DNA from: an uncultured Bacteroidales bacterium
GTDB taxonomy: Bacteria > Bacteroidota > Bacteroidia > Bacteroidales > Paludibacteraceae
Reading direction: 5' to 3'
Length of the DNA: 64,000 nucleotides
NCBI GenBank assembly: GCA_946614295.1
Contig: CAMOGT010000001.1
Location: 48,854-112,853 of the forward strand
The first letter of the stretch is position 1. Each line of letters opens with the position of its first letter. The notes beneath the pieces were generated by a model. It searched no databases. It saw nothing but the letters and a program-made list of their open reading frames with translations, and was not told where the DNA came from. Below are positions 9,952-19,026 of the stretch, piece by piece. Both the position numbers and the translations under genes were made by a program.

Positions 9952-11048
9952 ACATACTCGACAAAATTGATGGTCTGGAGGCCAAGTTTCATGAGGTCTC
10001 TCTGCTGATTACCGATCCTTCGGTTATTGCCGATCAGGCGCGTTATGTGCGTCTCAACCGCGATTATCACGACTTGGAGCGTGTGCTCGAATGTGCGCAC
10101 CGCTACAAGAAAGCCCTTAATGACCTTAAGGACGCCAAGGACCTTTTCTTCAATGAGACTGACGCTGACCTCCGCGAGATGGCGAAGGCAGAAATCGATG
10201 AACTCGAACCGCAGATACCGAAGCTGGAGGAAGAACTGAAACTTCAACTCCTGCCCCAAGACCCCGAGGACGGCAAGAATGTCGTCATGGAGATACGCGG
10301 AGGCACGGGAGGGGACGAGGCGGCAATCTTCGCCGGAGACCTCTTCCGCATGTATACGAAATACTTCGAAATAAAGGGATTCAAATATTCCGTTTCGTCT
10401 TATACCGAAGGCGCTGCCGGAGGCTACAAGGAGATTATCTTCAATGTGACGGGTGAGAATGTCTATGGTACGCTCAAGTATGAGTCAGGTGTTCACCGCG
10501 TGCAGCGCGTACCGGTCACAGAGACCCAGGGACGCGTACACACCTCCGCCGCCACAGTGGCTGTATTGCCCGAAGCGGATGAGTTCGAGGTACATATCAA
10601 CGAAGGCGAGATCAAGTGGGAGACTTTCCGTTCCGGCGGTGCCGGCGGACAGAACGTGAACAAGGTGGAGTCCGGCGTGCGGCTCCGTTACAACTGGCGG
10701 AACCCCAATACAGGCGAGGTGCAGGAGATACTCATCGAGTGTACCGAGACACGCGACCAGCCGAAAAACAAAGAGCGCGCGCTCTCACGTCTGCGCACGC
10801 AGATTTACGACAAAGAGCACCAGAAATACATTGACGACATAGCGGCGCGCCGTAAGACCATGGTCTCCACCGGTGACCGCTCCGCTAAGATCCGTACCTA
10901 TAACTACCCGCAGGGACGAATCACCGACCATCGCATCGGATACACGGTTTATAACCTCGCAGCGTTCATGGACGGAGACATACAAGGCGTCATCGATGCG
11001 CTTCAGGTAGCCGAGAACGCCGAGCGCCTGAAGGAATCAGAACTGTAA
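9948..11048 (+). CDS. prfA: Peptide chain release factor 1
   Basis: 366 residues, full length. The N-terminal helical domain is followed by the tRNA-mimicking core with the RF1-type segment RVPVTETQGRVHTSAATVAV and the catalytic GGQ in SGGAGGQNVNKVE (about 231-243), the form seen in Bacteroidota RF1. The C-terminal ITDHRIGYTVYNL region is also typical. The protein recognises UAA/UAG and triggers hydrolysis of peptidyl-tRNA. RF2 is less likely because the SPF tripeptide and RF2 frameshift leader are absent. The gene overlaps its neighbours at both ends (ATGA-type with the upstream gene, one base with rsmE). Confidence 0.95.
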   Translation: MNILDKIDGLEAKFHEVSLLITDPSVIADQARYVRLNRDYHDLERVLECAHRYKKALNDLKDAKDLFFNETDADLREMAKAEIDELEPQIPKLEEELKLQLLPQDPEDGKNVVMEIRGGTGGDEAAIFAGDLFRMYTKYFEIKGFKYSVSSYTEGAAGGYKEIIFNVTGENVYGTLKYESGVHRVQRVPVTETQGRVHTSAATVAVLPEADEFEVHINEGEIKWETFRSGGAGGQNVNKVESGVRLRYNWRNPNTGEVQEILIECTETRDQPKNKERALSRLRTQIYDKEHQKYIDDIAARRKTMVSTGDRSAKIRTYNYPQGRITDHRIGYTVYNLAAFMDGDIQGVIDALQVAENAERLKESEL

Positions 11049-11776
11049 TGTACCTCTTCTACGCACCCGATATAGCCGCAAGCCCTGTTCTTCCCGAGGA
11101 AGAGAGCGCCCATTGCGTCCAGGTTCTCCGCCGCACGGCGGGGGACGGAATCCTTGTTACCGACGGGGTGGGGAATCTCTATCACTGCGAGATCACCAAC
11201 CCGCACCGCAAGCACTGCGAGGTACGTGTCACGGCGGTGGAACAGCCTGCGCCCCTGCATGAAGGAAGGGTGCACATCGCCCTCGCGCCGACGAAGAATA
11301 TTGACCGCACGGAGTGGGCGATCGAGAAATGCGTGGAGATGGGCGCCGATGAGATTACGCTCTTGCTCTGTGACCACTCGGAGCGCAAGACCGTCAATCA
11401 GGAGCGGCTGCAGAAGATTGTCATCTCGGCGGCGAAACAGTCCCTCAAGACCCGTTTCCCTCTCCTTCATCCGCTCACCGGGATCGCTGATTTGCAGGCG
11501 AACGGAGACCGGTTCATAGCCCATTGCATGACGGAGGAGAGTGCTTCGCTCCGGGCGGCTTATCGCCCGACGGACACCAAACAGGCTCTGCAACACTGCA
11601 TTACCCGCGGTCATGAGACGGTTGTACTCATTGGTCCCGAGGGCGACTTCTCGCCCGCAGAAGTGGAATGGGCTCTCAAAAACGGTTACCGGCCTGTCTC
11701 GTTAGGCGCTGCGCGGCTTCGCACCGAGACGGCGGCTGTCGTAGCCTGCCACACCGCAATATTGATTAATGAATAA
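11048..11776 (+). CDS. rsmE: 16S rRNA (uracil-1498-N3)-methyltransferase
   Basis: 242 residues with an N-terminal PUA-like domain and a C-terminal SPOUT fold. The SAM-binding knot motifs are visible: GPEGDFSPAE (about 197-206) and LGAARLRTETAAV near the end. RsmE methylates U1498 of 16S rRNA in the 30S subunit. The start overlaps the prfA stop (TAATG), and its end overlaps the PAP2 gene by eight bases, continuing the compact operon. Confidence 0.93.
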   Translation: MYLFYAPDIAASPVLPEEESAHCVQVLRRTAGDGILVTDGVGNLYHCEITNPHRKHCEVRVTAVEQPAPLHEGRVHIALAPTKNIDRTEWAIEKCVEMGADEITLLLCDHSERKTVNQERLQKIVISAAKQSLKTRFPLLHPLTGIADLQANGDRFIAHCMTEESASLRAAYRPTDTKQALQHCITRGHETVVLIGPEGDFSPAEVEWALKNGYRPVSLGAARLRTETAAVVACHTAILINE

Positions 11777-12341
11777 TCTTGACGCAGACATATTGCTTTG
11801 GATCAACGGCCATTATTCCGAGTGGCTGGACGCGTTCTTTTGGTACGTGAGCCGCTCCAAGACCTGGATACCGCTCTATGTCCTGTTAGTGGGGCTTATC
11901 GTTTACCGGTACCGCTCATGGAAAGTTGTGTTGTGGATACTTGTCGGTTTTGGCATTGCGGTGGGACTCGCGGATTTTACGACCTCTGGCATCATCAAAC
12001 CCTTGGTCTGCCGGCTCAGGCCCACCCACGAACCCGCGCTGGATCCGTTGCGTTTAGTTGGTCGCTATGTCGGTGGCAGATACGGTTTCTGTTCTTCCCA
12101 TGCAGCCAATACCATGGCTGTCGGATTGCTCTTCAGCCTGCTTTATAGGAATAAAATAGCTACCGCAGGTCTCATGACTTGGGTAGCTTTGAACTGTTAT
12201 AGCCGGATGTACCTCGGGGTGCATTACCCCACGGACATAGTGGCGGGATTGCTTATTGGCGCGGCGTGGGCGGCGCTTGTCTTCCTGGGGCTGAAGATGC
12301 TCCTTGCGGACGGCGGGGCTGTTCGGCGGGGTGGTTCATGA
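11769..12341 (+). CDS. PAP2-family membrane phosphatase
   Basis: 190 residues with about five or six hydrophobic helices. The acid phosphatase signature is present: KPLVCRLRP (motif 1), CSSHAAN (motif 2, normally PSGH) and SRMYLGVHYPTD (motif 3, catalytic His). Family members dephosphorylate lipid phosphates such as undecaprenyl pyrophosphate or phosphatidylglycerophosphate in the inner membrane; the substrate here is not determined. The last 89 bp overlap the 3' end of the convergent gene on the other strand. Confidence 0.9.
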   Translation: MNNLDADILLWINGHYSEWLDAFFWYVSRSKTWIPLYVLLVGLIVYRYRSWKVVLWILVGFGIAVGLADFTTSGIIKPLVCRLRPTHEPALDPLRLVGRYVGGRYGFCSSHAANTMAVGLLFSLLYRNKIATAGLMTWVALNCYSRMYLGVHYPTDIVAGLLIGAAWAALVFLGLKMLLADGGAVRRGGS

Positions 12342-12648
12342 ACCGCTCGAACTCCTCCGGACTGAGAAGGTGTTTCAACTCGTCGTAGATTGCCTGCATG
12401 CGTTCCATGTTTTCTGCGCGGGTCAGACCCTTCTGACGAAAACGGGCGTACTTGAGATGCATCTTGTAAATAGTGTCAATACGGGCCGAGTCGTGAATAC
12501 CTAATTCGCGTACCAGACGCGTAGTCTGCTTGAGCGCTTCCTCCTGTGGAGTACGCTGCACACGCGGATGGTCTGCCGGCTCTTGAGCCATCACACTGCC
12601 CGTAAAAAGGGCCGCAAAGAATAGAAGAGATAGTTTTTTTATCATCAT
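12253..12648 (-). CDS. Small periplasmic protein, Spy/CpxP-like helical type
   Basis: 131 residues with a clear signal peptide (MMIKKLSLLFFAALFTG, cleavage after VMAQ). The mature part is helical and charged, with TRLVRELGIHDSAR and MERMQAIYDELKHLLSPEEF, the pattern of Spy/CpxP or DUF4890-type periplasmic proteins. The C-terminal 30 residues are Pro/Gln/Arg-rich and low-complexity, and this is the portion encoded antisense to the PAP2 gene. The family assignment is tentative; a chaperone or metal-stress role would be by analogy. Confidence 0.75.
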   Translation of the reverse strand: MMIKKLSLLFFAALFTGSVMAQEPADHPRVQRTPQEEALKQTTRLVRELGIHDSARIDTIYKMHLKYARFRQKGLTRAENMERMQAIYDELKHLLSPEEFERFMNHPAEQPRRPQGASSAPGRQAPPTPRQ

Positions 12649-12649
12649 T

Positions 12650-12680
12650 CAGAGTATTCTGATTATTCAGATTATTCAGA
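12650..12680. repeat. Short tandem repeat (GATTATTCA)
   Basis: Two to three copies of a 9-bp unit fill the divergent intergenic space between the periplasmic protein gene and the permease gene. No clear promoter box is visible. Confidence 0.5.
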
Positions 12681-12699
12681 AAAACAACCAACAAAAATC

Positions 12700-13941
12700 G
12701 TGCCGTTGAGACCCGAAATACAAATAGCAAAGCGACTTTATTTCTCTCAGGAGGGAGAAACGCGTCATGCGCGGCCCGCAATACGGGTGGCGCTCGCCGG
12801 GATTGTCGTCGGGGTAATGGTCATGATTTTGACCATCTGTATCGTCGTGGGCTTCAAGCAGACGGTTACTGCCAAGGTGGCGGGCTTTGGGGCGCATATA
12901 CAACTGGTTTCCTTTGATAACAACAACACGTACGACCTGCAGCCCATTGAGGTTTCGGATAGCCTCTTGGCGCGTCTCGGGAGTTACGAGCATGTGCGTA
13001 CGGCTTCGCCGTTTGTGACCAAACCCGGTATGCTCAAGACCGATTCCGCCTTTCATGGAATAGTCCTGAAGGGCACCGATTATTGGGATTTCTTCCGCGC
13101 AAACATGGTCTCCGGCGAACTGCCTTCGCACCCCAACGAGGTGCTTCTCTCGCGCCCGTTGGCATCGCTGATGGGGCTCTCCGTAGGGAGTAGTGTCAAT
13201 GCCTATTTTGTCGATGACACGGAGGTCCGCGCGCGGCGGTTTAAGGTCACGGGGCTCTACGAGACAGGGTTCGGTCAGTTTGACGAACTCTTTATTATCT
13301 CGCCCCTCGCCTCCGCACAGCGGCTGCTAAATATCAAATCCTCAAATCTTCCCCAATATTCCGGCGTGGAGATCCTCGTCGATGATATCCGCCATCTGGA
13401 CGAGGTGGCGGACCGTATCTATTTCGCGACGGTCAACCATCTGGACGAGGACGGCTATAATGTGTATTATGTCCAGACCCTCAAGGAGCAGAATCCGGCT
13501 GTCTTTGCGTGGCTCGATTTGTTGGATATGAACGTGGTGGTGATCATCGTTCTGATGCTTCTGGTTGCGGGCTTTAATATCGTCTCCGGACTGATTATTC
13601 TGATCCTTGACGGTGTGCAGCTCATCGGTACGCTCAAGGCGCTCGGGGCGGACAACCGTTTCGTACGGCGGATCTTTATTACCCAGGCCTCCATGCTGAT
13701 CGGAAAGGGTGTTTTCTACGGCAATATATTCGGCTTTGCGTTGGCGGCGGTACAGTATTTCGGGCATCTTGTTCCGCTCGATTCCGCGGCGTATTATGTG
13801 AGCTATGTGCCGGTTGCATTCCCCTGGGGATGGCTCGTGGCGCTCAATGTGCTGACGATTGCTGTCTCCGTCCTGATATTATTGTTGCCGTCGATGATTA
13901 TTACCAAGATTAGTCCGGCGAAAGTTATGCATTTTGAATAA
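12700..13941 (+). CDS. LolC/LolE-type ABC transporter permease
   Basis: 413 residues, GTG start. A short basic N-terminus (ELxIAxRxLY-like: EIQIAKRLYF) precedes the first transmembrane helix (about 27-50), then a large periplasmic MacB-like domain (about 55-265), then an FtsX-type block of three helices (about 270-300, 325-350, 375-405). This is the layout of the lipoprotein-releasing LolC/LolE permeases, which with LolD extract lipoproteins from the inner membrane. No LolD ATPase gene is adjacent. The stop overlaps the ATG of the GSCFA gene by one base. Confidence 0.88.
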   Translation: MPLRPEIQIAKRLYFSQEGETRHARPAIRVALAGIVVGVMVMILTICIVVGFKQTVTAKVAGFGAHIQLVSFDNNNTYDLQPIEVSDSLLARLGSYEHVRTASPFVTKPGMLKTDSAFHGIVLKGTDYWDFFRANMVSGELPSHPNEVLLSRPLASLMGLSVGSSVNAYFVDDTEVRARRFKVTGLYETGFGQFDELFIISPLASAQRLLNIKSSNLPQYSGVEILVDDIRHLDEVADRIYFATVNHLDEDGYNVYYVQTLKEQNPAVFAWLDLLDMNVVVIIVLMLLVAGFNIVSGLIILILDGVQLIGTLKALGADNRFVRRIFITQASMLIGKGVFYGNIFGFALAAVQYFGHLVPLDSAAYYVSYVPVAFPWGWLVALNVLTIAVSVLILLLPSMIITKISPAKVMHFE

Positions 13942-14855
13942 TGAAACTGCAAACGACTGTGGATATCAAGCCTTCCGGATGGAAGATCGGCTATGAGGAC
14001 AAAATCCTCATGCTCGGTTCGTGTTTTTCCGACGAGATCGGTGAACAGATGCAGCAGCGATACTTGCAGGTCACCTGCAATCCCTTCGGCACGCTCTATA
14101 ACCCGCTCTCCATCGCAAATGCGATAAATTACAAATTACAAATTACAAATTACGAATTGCCGCTCGTGGAATACGACGGTCTCTGGCATTCAATGGCGCA
14201 CCACGGTGCTTTCTCCAGGCCGACCAAAGAGGAAGCGGAAACGGCCGTGCGGGAATCTATCGAGACCATGCAAAAAGCGCTCTCCGAAGCGACAGTCGTA
14301 ATCGTCACTTTCGGTACAGCGTGGGTGTATGAATGGAATCAAGAATCAGGAGTAAAGAATCAGGACCAATATGTAGTGGCAAATTGTCACAAGATGCCCG
14401 ATTCGTGGTTTACCCGTCGCCGTCTTTCGGTAGAAGAGATTGTGGCTGCTTGGCGTCCTATCCTGGAGCAATACCAAGACAAACACTGGCTCTTCACCGT
14501 CTCGCCTATCCGGCATATAAAGGACGGTCTGCACGAGAACCAACTCTCCAAAGCTACGCTGCTGATGGCAGTGAATGAATTAGTAAATCAGTCTTACAGT
14601 CCACAGGACGGTCTGTCAGCGGAGCGGTCTGTATTCTGTCAGGCGAAGCCGGTCTATTTCCCCTCCTACGAAATACTATTGGACGAATTGCGCGATTACC
14701 GGTTCTATGCCGATGATTTGGTACACCCGTCCTCGCTGGCGGTGAACTATATCTGGGAGCGGTTTGTGGAAACGTTCTGTACCAACGGGACCCGCAATCA
14801 GATGCAGATAGAGCATAAGCAATGGAAATTTGAGCACCACCGCCCCTTGCACTAA
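13941..14855 (+). CDS. GSCFA-domain protein
   Basis: 304 residues. The defining GSCFSDEIG motif is at 27-35, followed by the conserved NPFGTLYNP, TFGTAWVY, NCHKMP and a C-terminal DLVHPSS segment. The arrangement resembles an SGNH-hydrolase fold (Ser in GSCF, Asp/His in DxxHPS), so an esterase-type activity is possible but unproven for the family. Two simple repeats occur inside the frame: a heptad AT-rich repeat encoding NYKLQITNYE (about 14131-14157) and a second encoding NQESGVKNQDQ. These look like in-frame expansions of the host's intergenic heptad repeats. Confidence 0.9.
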   Translation: MKLQTTVDIKPSGWKIGYEDKILMLGSCFSDEIGEQMQQRYLQVTCNPFGTLYNPLSIANAINYKLQITNYELPLVEYDGLWHSMAHHGAFSRPTKEEAETAVRESIETMQKALSEATVVIVTFGTAWVYEWNQESGVKNQDQYVVANCHKMPDSWFTRRRLSVEEIVAAWRPILEQYQDKHWLFTVSPIRHIKDGLHENQLSKATLLMAVNELVNQSYSPQDGLSAERSVFCQAKPVYFPSYEILLDELRDYRFYADDLVHPSSLAVNYIWERFVETFCTNGTRNQMQIEHKQWKFEHHRPLH

Positions 14856-14856
14856 A

Positions 14857-14885
14857 AAGAAACGACCCGTTGGGCCGTTTCTTTC
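14857..14885 (+). terminator. Intrinsic terminator after the GSCFA gene
   Basis: GAAACG-a-CCC (14859-14868) pairs with GGG-c-CGTTTC (14872-14881) around a three-base loop, followed by T-rich sequence. It probably also serves valS on the opposite strand, since A-rich sequence flanks the other side. Confidence 0.75.
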
Positions 14886-14931
14886 ATCTTTCATTTTTCA
14901 TCTTTCATTTTTCATCTTTCATCTTTCAGCG
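14882..14931. repeat. Heptanucleotide tandem repeat (TTTCATC/T)
   Basis: Seven 7-bp units run from the terminator into the last codons of valS on the reverse strand, where they encode the C-terminal KDER end and the sequence beyond the stop. Confidence 0.8.
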
Positions 14932-17575
14932 CTTTGATAGCTTCTTCGATGGAGGCGATTCGGCTCTCGGCGTCGGCTTTCTTCTTACGTTCCAGCTCGA
15001 CGATCTCCGGCTTGGCGTTGGCTACGAAACGCTCGTTGCCTAACTTGGCCATCACACCTTTCAGGAACCCTTGCTGGTGCGCCAGATCGGCCTCCAGTTT
15101 CTTGAGTTCTTCGTCCACGTTGATGAACTTGTCCATCGGGATAGCGTATTCGACCGTACCCACAATAAAAGTGGATTTGTTACCACAATTTTCATTCTGT
15201 TGATCACTCAGTTCTACATTGGCTAACTTCTTGATCAGTCCTTGCTCTGACAAAGAGCCGAAACTGCCCATGGTAGTGCAAAGTGTTAATGTCTCTTTGG
15301 GTGGAATATTCTTAGACGCGCGCACAGCACGTACCCCGGCTATGATTAATTTTAACAATTCCATCTCATTGAGGATAGCTGTGTTGACTGCTTGGGTGGG
15401 TTCCAAAGCCGCGGTCATGATACTCTCACCTTCTTTGCGGTCGTAGAGGTTCTGCCATAGTTCCTCGGTGATGAACGGCATGAAGGGGTGGAGCAGTACG
15501 AGCAGGCGGTCGAAGAACGCAAGGGTCGCTTCGTACGTCGCACGGTCGATCGGCTGCTGGTATGCCGGTTTGATCATCTCTAAGTACCAGCCGCTGAACT
15601 CGTCCGTATAGAGCTTGTAGATCGCCATGAGTGCCTCGCTCAGACGATACTTGCTAAAGAGGTCTGCAACCTCTGCGGCGGTCTCGTTCAGTTTGGCATC
15701 GAACCACTTGATAGCGTATTGCGACGTCTCGGGCTGCGGGATGTCGGCAATCTCCAGACCCTTCACCATGCGGAAGCAGTTCCATATCTTGTTGCAGAAA
15801 TTCCTTCCCTGCTCGCAGAGCGAGTCATCGTAGAGGATATCGTTTCCTGCCGGTGCAGAGAGCAGGATACCCATGCGTACGCCGTCGGCGCCGAAACGCT
15901 CGATGAGGTCCAGCGGGTCAGGGCTGTTGCCAAGGCTCTTACTCATCTTGCGGCCTAACTTATCGCGCACGATACCTGTGAAATAGACGTGCTTGAACGG
16001 CATCTTGCCTACGTACTCGTAACCCGCCATGATCATACGTGCTACCCAGAAGAAGATGATGTCCGGTCCCGTTACGAGGTCGGCGGTGGGGTAGTAATAG
16101 TTGATCTCTTTGTTGTCCGGATGCTCAATACCGTCGAACAAGGAAATCGGCCAGAGCCAGGAGCTGAACCATGTATCCAGCGCGCCTTCGTCCTGCACGT
16201 AGTTGCCCTCCGGCTTGGTCTCCGAAACGATGATCTTGTCGTCCGGGTAGTTCTCCAGACCGGTCTGCGCCAAGAGGTCGGCGTCGTAGTATGCCGGGAT
16301 GCGGTGTCCCCACCAGAGTTGGCGGGAGATACACCAGTCTTTGATGTTCTCCAGCCAGTTGCGGTAGGTATTCTTGTATTTGGCGGGATAGAAAACGATG
16401 TCGTCGTTCATGACGGGCGGAAGTGCGATGTCGGCAAAATGCTTCATCTTGACGAACCACTGGAGGCTCAAACGCGGTTCGATAGGCACGTTCGTACGCT
16501 CCGAGTAGCCTACTTTGTTGTCGTAGTCCTCGATTTTCTCCACAAGCCCGAGCGCCTGCAGGTCTTCTACAATCTGCTTGCGGCAGTCGAAACGGTCCAT
16601 GCCGTGGTATTTGCGTACGTTCGGCTGCAACTCTTCCTCTACCGTGTCCATGTTCAGATGGGCGTCAGGAGTGAAGATATCGATGGTCTTGAGGTTGTAT
16701 TTCTGTCCCAACGCGTAGTCGTTCACGTCGTGCGCCGGCGTCACTTTGAGGCAACCGGTACCGAAACCGATCTCTACGTAGCGGTCCTCGATGATAGGAA
16801 TGACGCGTCCCACGCCCGGCACGATGACGTGCTTGCCTTTGAGCCACTGGTTCTTCTCCTCCTTGGGGTTGATACAGACGGCTATATCGCCGAAGATAGT
16901 CTCCGGACGGGTAGTGGCGACGATGGCATACTTGCCCGGCTCTTCGGCTACTTCGTAACGCAGGTAGTAGAACTTGTTATGCTCGTCGTGGTAGATCACT
17001 TCCTCGTCGGAGAGGGCGGTCTGCCGCTCCGGGTCCCAGTTCACCATGCGCAAGCCGCGGTAGATCAGGCCTTTCTTGTAGAGGTCGCAGAATACATGAA
17101 TGACGGCTTTGCTGCGGGTCTCGTCCATCGTGAAGGCTGTGCGGTCCCAGTCGCAGGAGCAACCGAGTTTGCGGAGCTGCTTGAGAATGATACCTCCGTG
17201 CTCGTCCGTCCAGTCCCAGGCGTGTTTGAGGAACTCCTCGCGGGTCAGGTCACTCTTGTTGATGCCCTGCTCCTTGAGGCGTTTGATCACTTTTGCCTCG
17301 GTGGCAATGGACGCATGGTCGGTGCCCGGCACCCAGCAGGCGTTCTTGCCCTCTAACCGTGCACGGCGGACGAGGATATCCTGGATCGTCTCGTTGAGAA
17401 CGTGCCCCATGTGCAGCACGCCCGTCACATTGGGCGGCGGAATAACAATCGTGTAAGGTTCTTTCTGCTCACCCCGGTCGTTGACCGCATCCGGCTCGCT
17501 GTGAAACAACTTGTGGTCCAACCAATATTGGTACCAACGCGCTTCGATGTCTGTAGGATTATACTTTGACTCCAT
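14912..17575 (-). CDS. valS: Valine--tRNA ligase
   Basis: 887 residues, full length. The class I signature HMGH is at 55-58 ([13 protein letters not shown]) and KMSKS at about 545 ([14 protein letters not shown]). The CP1 editing domain contains [11 protein letters not shown] and the D-rich CLKVTPAHD segment that hydrolyses mischarged Thr-tRNAVal. The anticodon-binding domain is followed by the typical ValS C-terminal coiled coil (about 820-887, [20 protein letters not shown]). It is transcribed alone against the upstream operon. The 120-nt leader contains four 17-bp repeats. Confidence 0.97.
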   Translation of the reverse strand: MESKYNPTDIEARWYQYWLDHKLFHSEPDAVNDRGEQKEPYTIVIPPPNVTGVLHMGHVLNETIQDILVRRARLEGKNACWVPGTDHASIATEAKVIKRLKEQGINKSDLTREEFLKHAWDWTDEHGGIILKQLRKLGCSCDWDRTAFTMDETRSKAVIHVFCDLYKKGLIYRGLRMVNWDPERQTALSDEEVIYHDEHNKFYYLRYEVAEEPGKYAIVATTRPETIFGDIAVCINPKEEKNQWLKGKHVIVPGVGRVIPIIEDRYVEIGFGTGCLKVTPAHDVNDYALGQKYNLKTIDIFTPDAHLNMDTVEEELQPNVRKYHGMDRFDCRKQIVEDLQALGLVEKIEDYDNKVGYSERTNVPIEPRLSLQWFVKMKHFADIALPPVMNDDIVFYPAKYKNTYRNWLENIKDWCISRQLWWGHRIPAYYDADLLAQTGLENYPDDKIIVSETKPEGNYVQDEGALDTWFSSWLWPISLFDGIEHPDNKEINYYYPTADLVTGPDIIFFWVARMIMAGYEYVGKMPFKHVYFTGIVRDKLGRKMSKSLGNSPDPLDLIERFGADGVRMGILLSAPAGNDILYDDSLCEQGRNFCNKIWNCFRMVKGLEIADIPQPETSQYAIKWFDAKLNETAAEVADLFSKYRLSEALMAIYKLYTDEFSGWYLEMIKPAYQQPIDRATYEATLAFFDRLLVLLHPFMPFITEELWQNLYDRKEGESIMTAALEPTQAVNTAILNEMELLKLIIAGVRAVRASKNIPPKETLTLCTTMGSFGSLSEQGLIKKLANVELSDQQNENCGNKSTFIVGTVEYAIPMDKFINVDEELKKLEADLAHQQGFLKGVMAKLGNERFVANAKPEIVELERKKKADAESRIASIEEAIKALKDER

Positions 17576-17590
17576 ATATAGTTAATTATT

Positions 17591-17659
17591 TTTCGATATA
17601 GTATTATTTCCGATATAGTATTATTTCCGATATAGTATTATTTCCGATATAGTAAATTA
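17591..17659. repeat. 17-bp tandem repeat in the valS leader
   Basis: Four copies of TTTCCGATATAGTATTA (the first lacks one base, the last is altered) lie between the valS promoter and its start codon, so they would be in the 5' untranslated RNA. Confidence 0.85.
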
Positions 17660-17697
17660 TTTCCGGCGTTTTTATTCGCTTGTACACAAAAATCATG

Positions 17698-17728
17698 CAA
17701 AGGTACAACAAAAAATCGACATATGCAA
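17698..17728 (-). promoter_or_regulatory. valS promoter
   Basis: Reverse strand TACCTTTG (17698-17705) with TTGCATATGTC starting at 17728, 23 nt upstream. This is one of the clearest matches to the shared promoter form in the window. Confidence 0.8.
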
Positions 17729-17836
17729 GCGCATATGAAGAAAAATTTATTTTTCTGCAAGGTGAAAGGCATTTTTCTGCAAGTGGAAAGGCATTTTTTT
17801 GCGCACCATTGTCAGTCTTTTGCAAGACTCCGAGTA

Positions 17837-17880
17837 GGTGATTAGTAGGTGATTAGTAGGTGATTAGTAGGTCATTAGTG
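17837..17880. repeat. 11-bp tandem repeat (GTAGGTGATTA)
   Basis: Four copies, the last with one substitution, in the 468-bp gene-free stretch between valS and the metallohydrolase gene. The rest of that stretch holds the two divergent promoters and otherwise nothing recognisable. Confidence 0.85.
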
Positions 17881-18003
17881 GGGTGCTAAGCTAACGTCAT
17901 CGGAACGATAAAGGAAGAATAAGGACTTGCCGCATCCGCCAAGATTGGCGGATCTGTAATTTCTTCAAAAATGTCATTTTTTTTCATGAAAATGCCTTTC
18001 CCC

Positions 18004-18034
18004 TTGCGTATGTCCAATTTTTGTAGTACCTTTG
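18004..18034 (+). promoter_or_regulatory. Promoter of the YgjP-like gene
   Basis: TTGCGTATGTC at 18004 and TACCTTTG at 18027-18034, spaced 23 nt. The ATG at 18045 is only 11 nt past the -7 box, so the message would have almost no leader. Confidence 0.75.
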
Positions 18035-18044
18035 TACCCCGACA

Positions 18045-18731
18045 ATGACCATCCGGATAGAAGACATAGAGATAGAGGTGGAGCGGAAACTGATACGCAG
18101 TATCCGTCTGACCGTCAAACCGCCCGACGGACGGGTGCACCTGAGTATTCCTTTTTATCTGACTCAGCGAGAAGCAGAGGCATTCTTGCTCTCCCGATGG
18201 GAATGGATATGCCGTAACCGTACAAAAATTCTCTCCGCTCCCCCCGCCAAGCAACCGGAGTATGTCTCCGGTGAGGAGCATCTTCTCTTCGGCAGGCGGT
18301 ATATCCTGCAGATAGAGCCCGTTATGTCGGGAGCCAACTCCGTGCGGATAGAGGGGGAAACGGTCATTATGCGCTGCCGTCCGAATACGTCCTTTGACCA
18401 CCGCAGAGACCTGATGCGGGAGTGGTATCGCGCGCAGTTACAACCTGTTCTGACGGAGATGGTGAACCGTTGGCTGGTGCGCTTAGGAGAAGCGCCGGTG
18501 ACTTGGCGCATACGGCAGATGCGTAGCGAGTGGGGCAGTTGTATCGCGCGCAAAAGGCATCTGATGTTCAATCTGGAGTTGGCGCGGGTGCCGATGGAGT
18601 GTGTCGAGTATGTGGTAGTGCACGAACTGACCCACCTTGCCGTCCAGAACCACGGTCCGGCGTTCCGGGCGCTTATGACGCAACGCCTCCCTAACTGGAA
18701 GATCCTCCGCAAACAGCTCAGCGTCCGATAA
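18045..18731 (+). CDS. YgjP-like (DUF45) metal-dependent hydrolase
   Basis: 228 residues, full length for the family. The zinc site is HELTHLAVQNHGPAF (about 194-208), that is HExxH plus the third ligand in NHGPxF; the preceding RQMRSEWGSC segment with LMFNLELARVP is the other conserved block. YgjP/M48-like proteins are predicted zinc metallopeptidases often linked with restriction systems, but here the gene is a single unit in the host part. It ends at a terminator and is the last host gene before the integration scar. Confidence 0.88.
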   Translation: MTIRIEDIEIEVERKLIRSIRLTVKPPDGRVHLSIPFYLTQREAEAFLLSRWEWICRNRTKILSAPPAKQPEYVSGEEHLLFGRRYILQIEPVMSGANSVRIEGETVIMRCRPNTSFDHRRDLMREWYRAQLQPVLTEMVNRWLVRLGEAPVTWRIRQMRSEWGSCIARKRHLMFNLELARVPMECVEYVVVHELTHLAVQNHGPAFRALMTQRLPNWKILRKQLSVR

Positions 18732-18736
18732 ACGAA

Positions 18737-18764
18737 GAGAGAACCGTTACGGCTCTCTCTTTCG
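18737..18764 (+). terminator. Terminator of the YgjP-like gene
   Basis: GAGAG-aa-CCG / CGG-ct-CTCTC around a three-base loop, followed by TTTC. Confidence 0.65.
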
Positions 18765-18765
18765 G

Positions 18766-18811
18766 GTGGAGAGTGGGGCTCGAACCCACGACACTCGTAA
18801 CCTCTGAGTCA
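18766..18811 (-). other. tRNA 3' fragment, probable att site of the integrated element
   Basis: On the reverse strand, a complete T arm (GTGGG-TTCGAGC-CCCAC, 18773-18789) is followed by a 3' acceptor strand TCTCCAC and C. The pairing 5' strand GTGGAGA is absent upstream, and AT-rich element sequence takes its place. This is what a tRNA-targeted integration leaves at the end facing the intact host flank; the full tRNA would be expected at the far end, beyond 64 kb or not identified. Amino acid identity cannot be read from the fragment. Confidence 0.6.
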
Positions 18812-18846
18812 ATTTCTTAACGTGCTGATTTTCAGCGGTTTATAAT

Positions 18847-18863
18847 TTCAATTTATCATCATT
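18847..18863 (+). repeat. TTTCAATTTATCATCAT element, copy 1 of 3
   Basis: Related copies (TTCAATTTATTATCAT) occur at about 19435 and 23818. The first two flank the repressor gene close to the att site, so recombinase arm sites or regulator sites are conceivable. Confidence 0.4.
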
Positions 18864-19026
18864 TTTGCCATTTTTTAGCACTTGCTGGCTTAAATCTGGC
18901 TGAGTTTTGCTTCTTCAATTTAGTACTATATAATATATAAATATATTATAAAAAATTGCTCGTATCAAAAAGTTGTGAAACCAGTTCCGCGTGCTCAGGC
19001 CACTCGGACCCTCCGGCTTCAAAACC

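Noticed and set aside
15989..17356. 455-residue plus-strand ORF
   Set aside because: Lies wholly antisense to valS, which is conserved and complete; no recognisable domain, no promoter.
18766..18850. Intact tRNA gene on the reverse strand
   Set aside because: No 5' acceptor strand or D arm matches; only T arm and 3' end are present.
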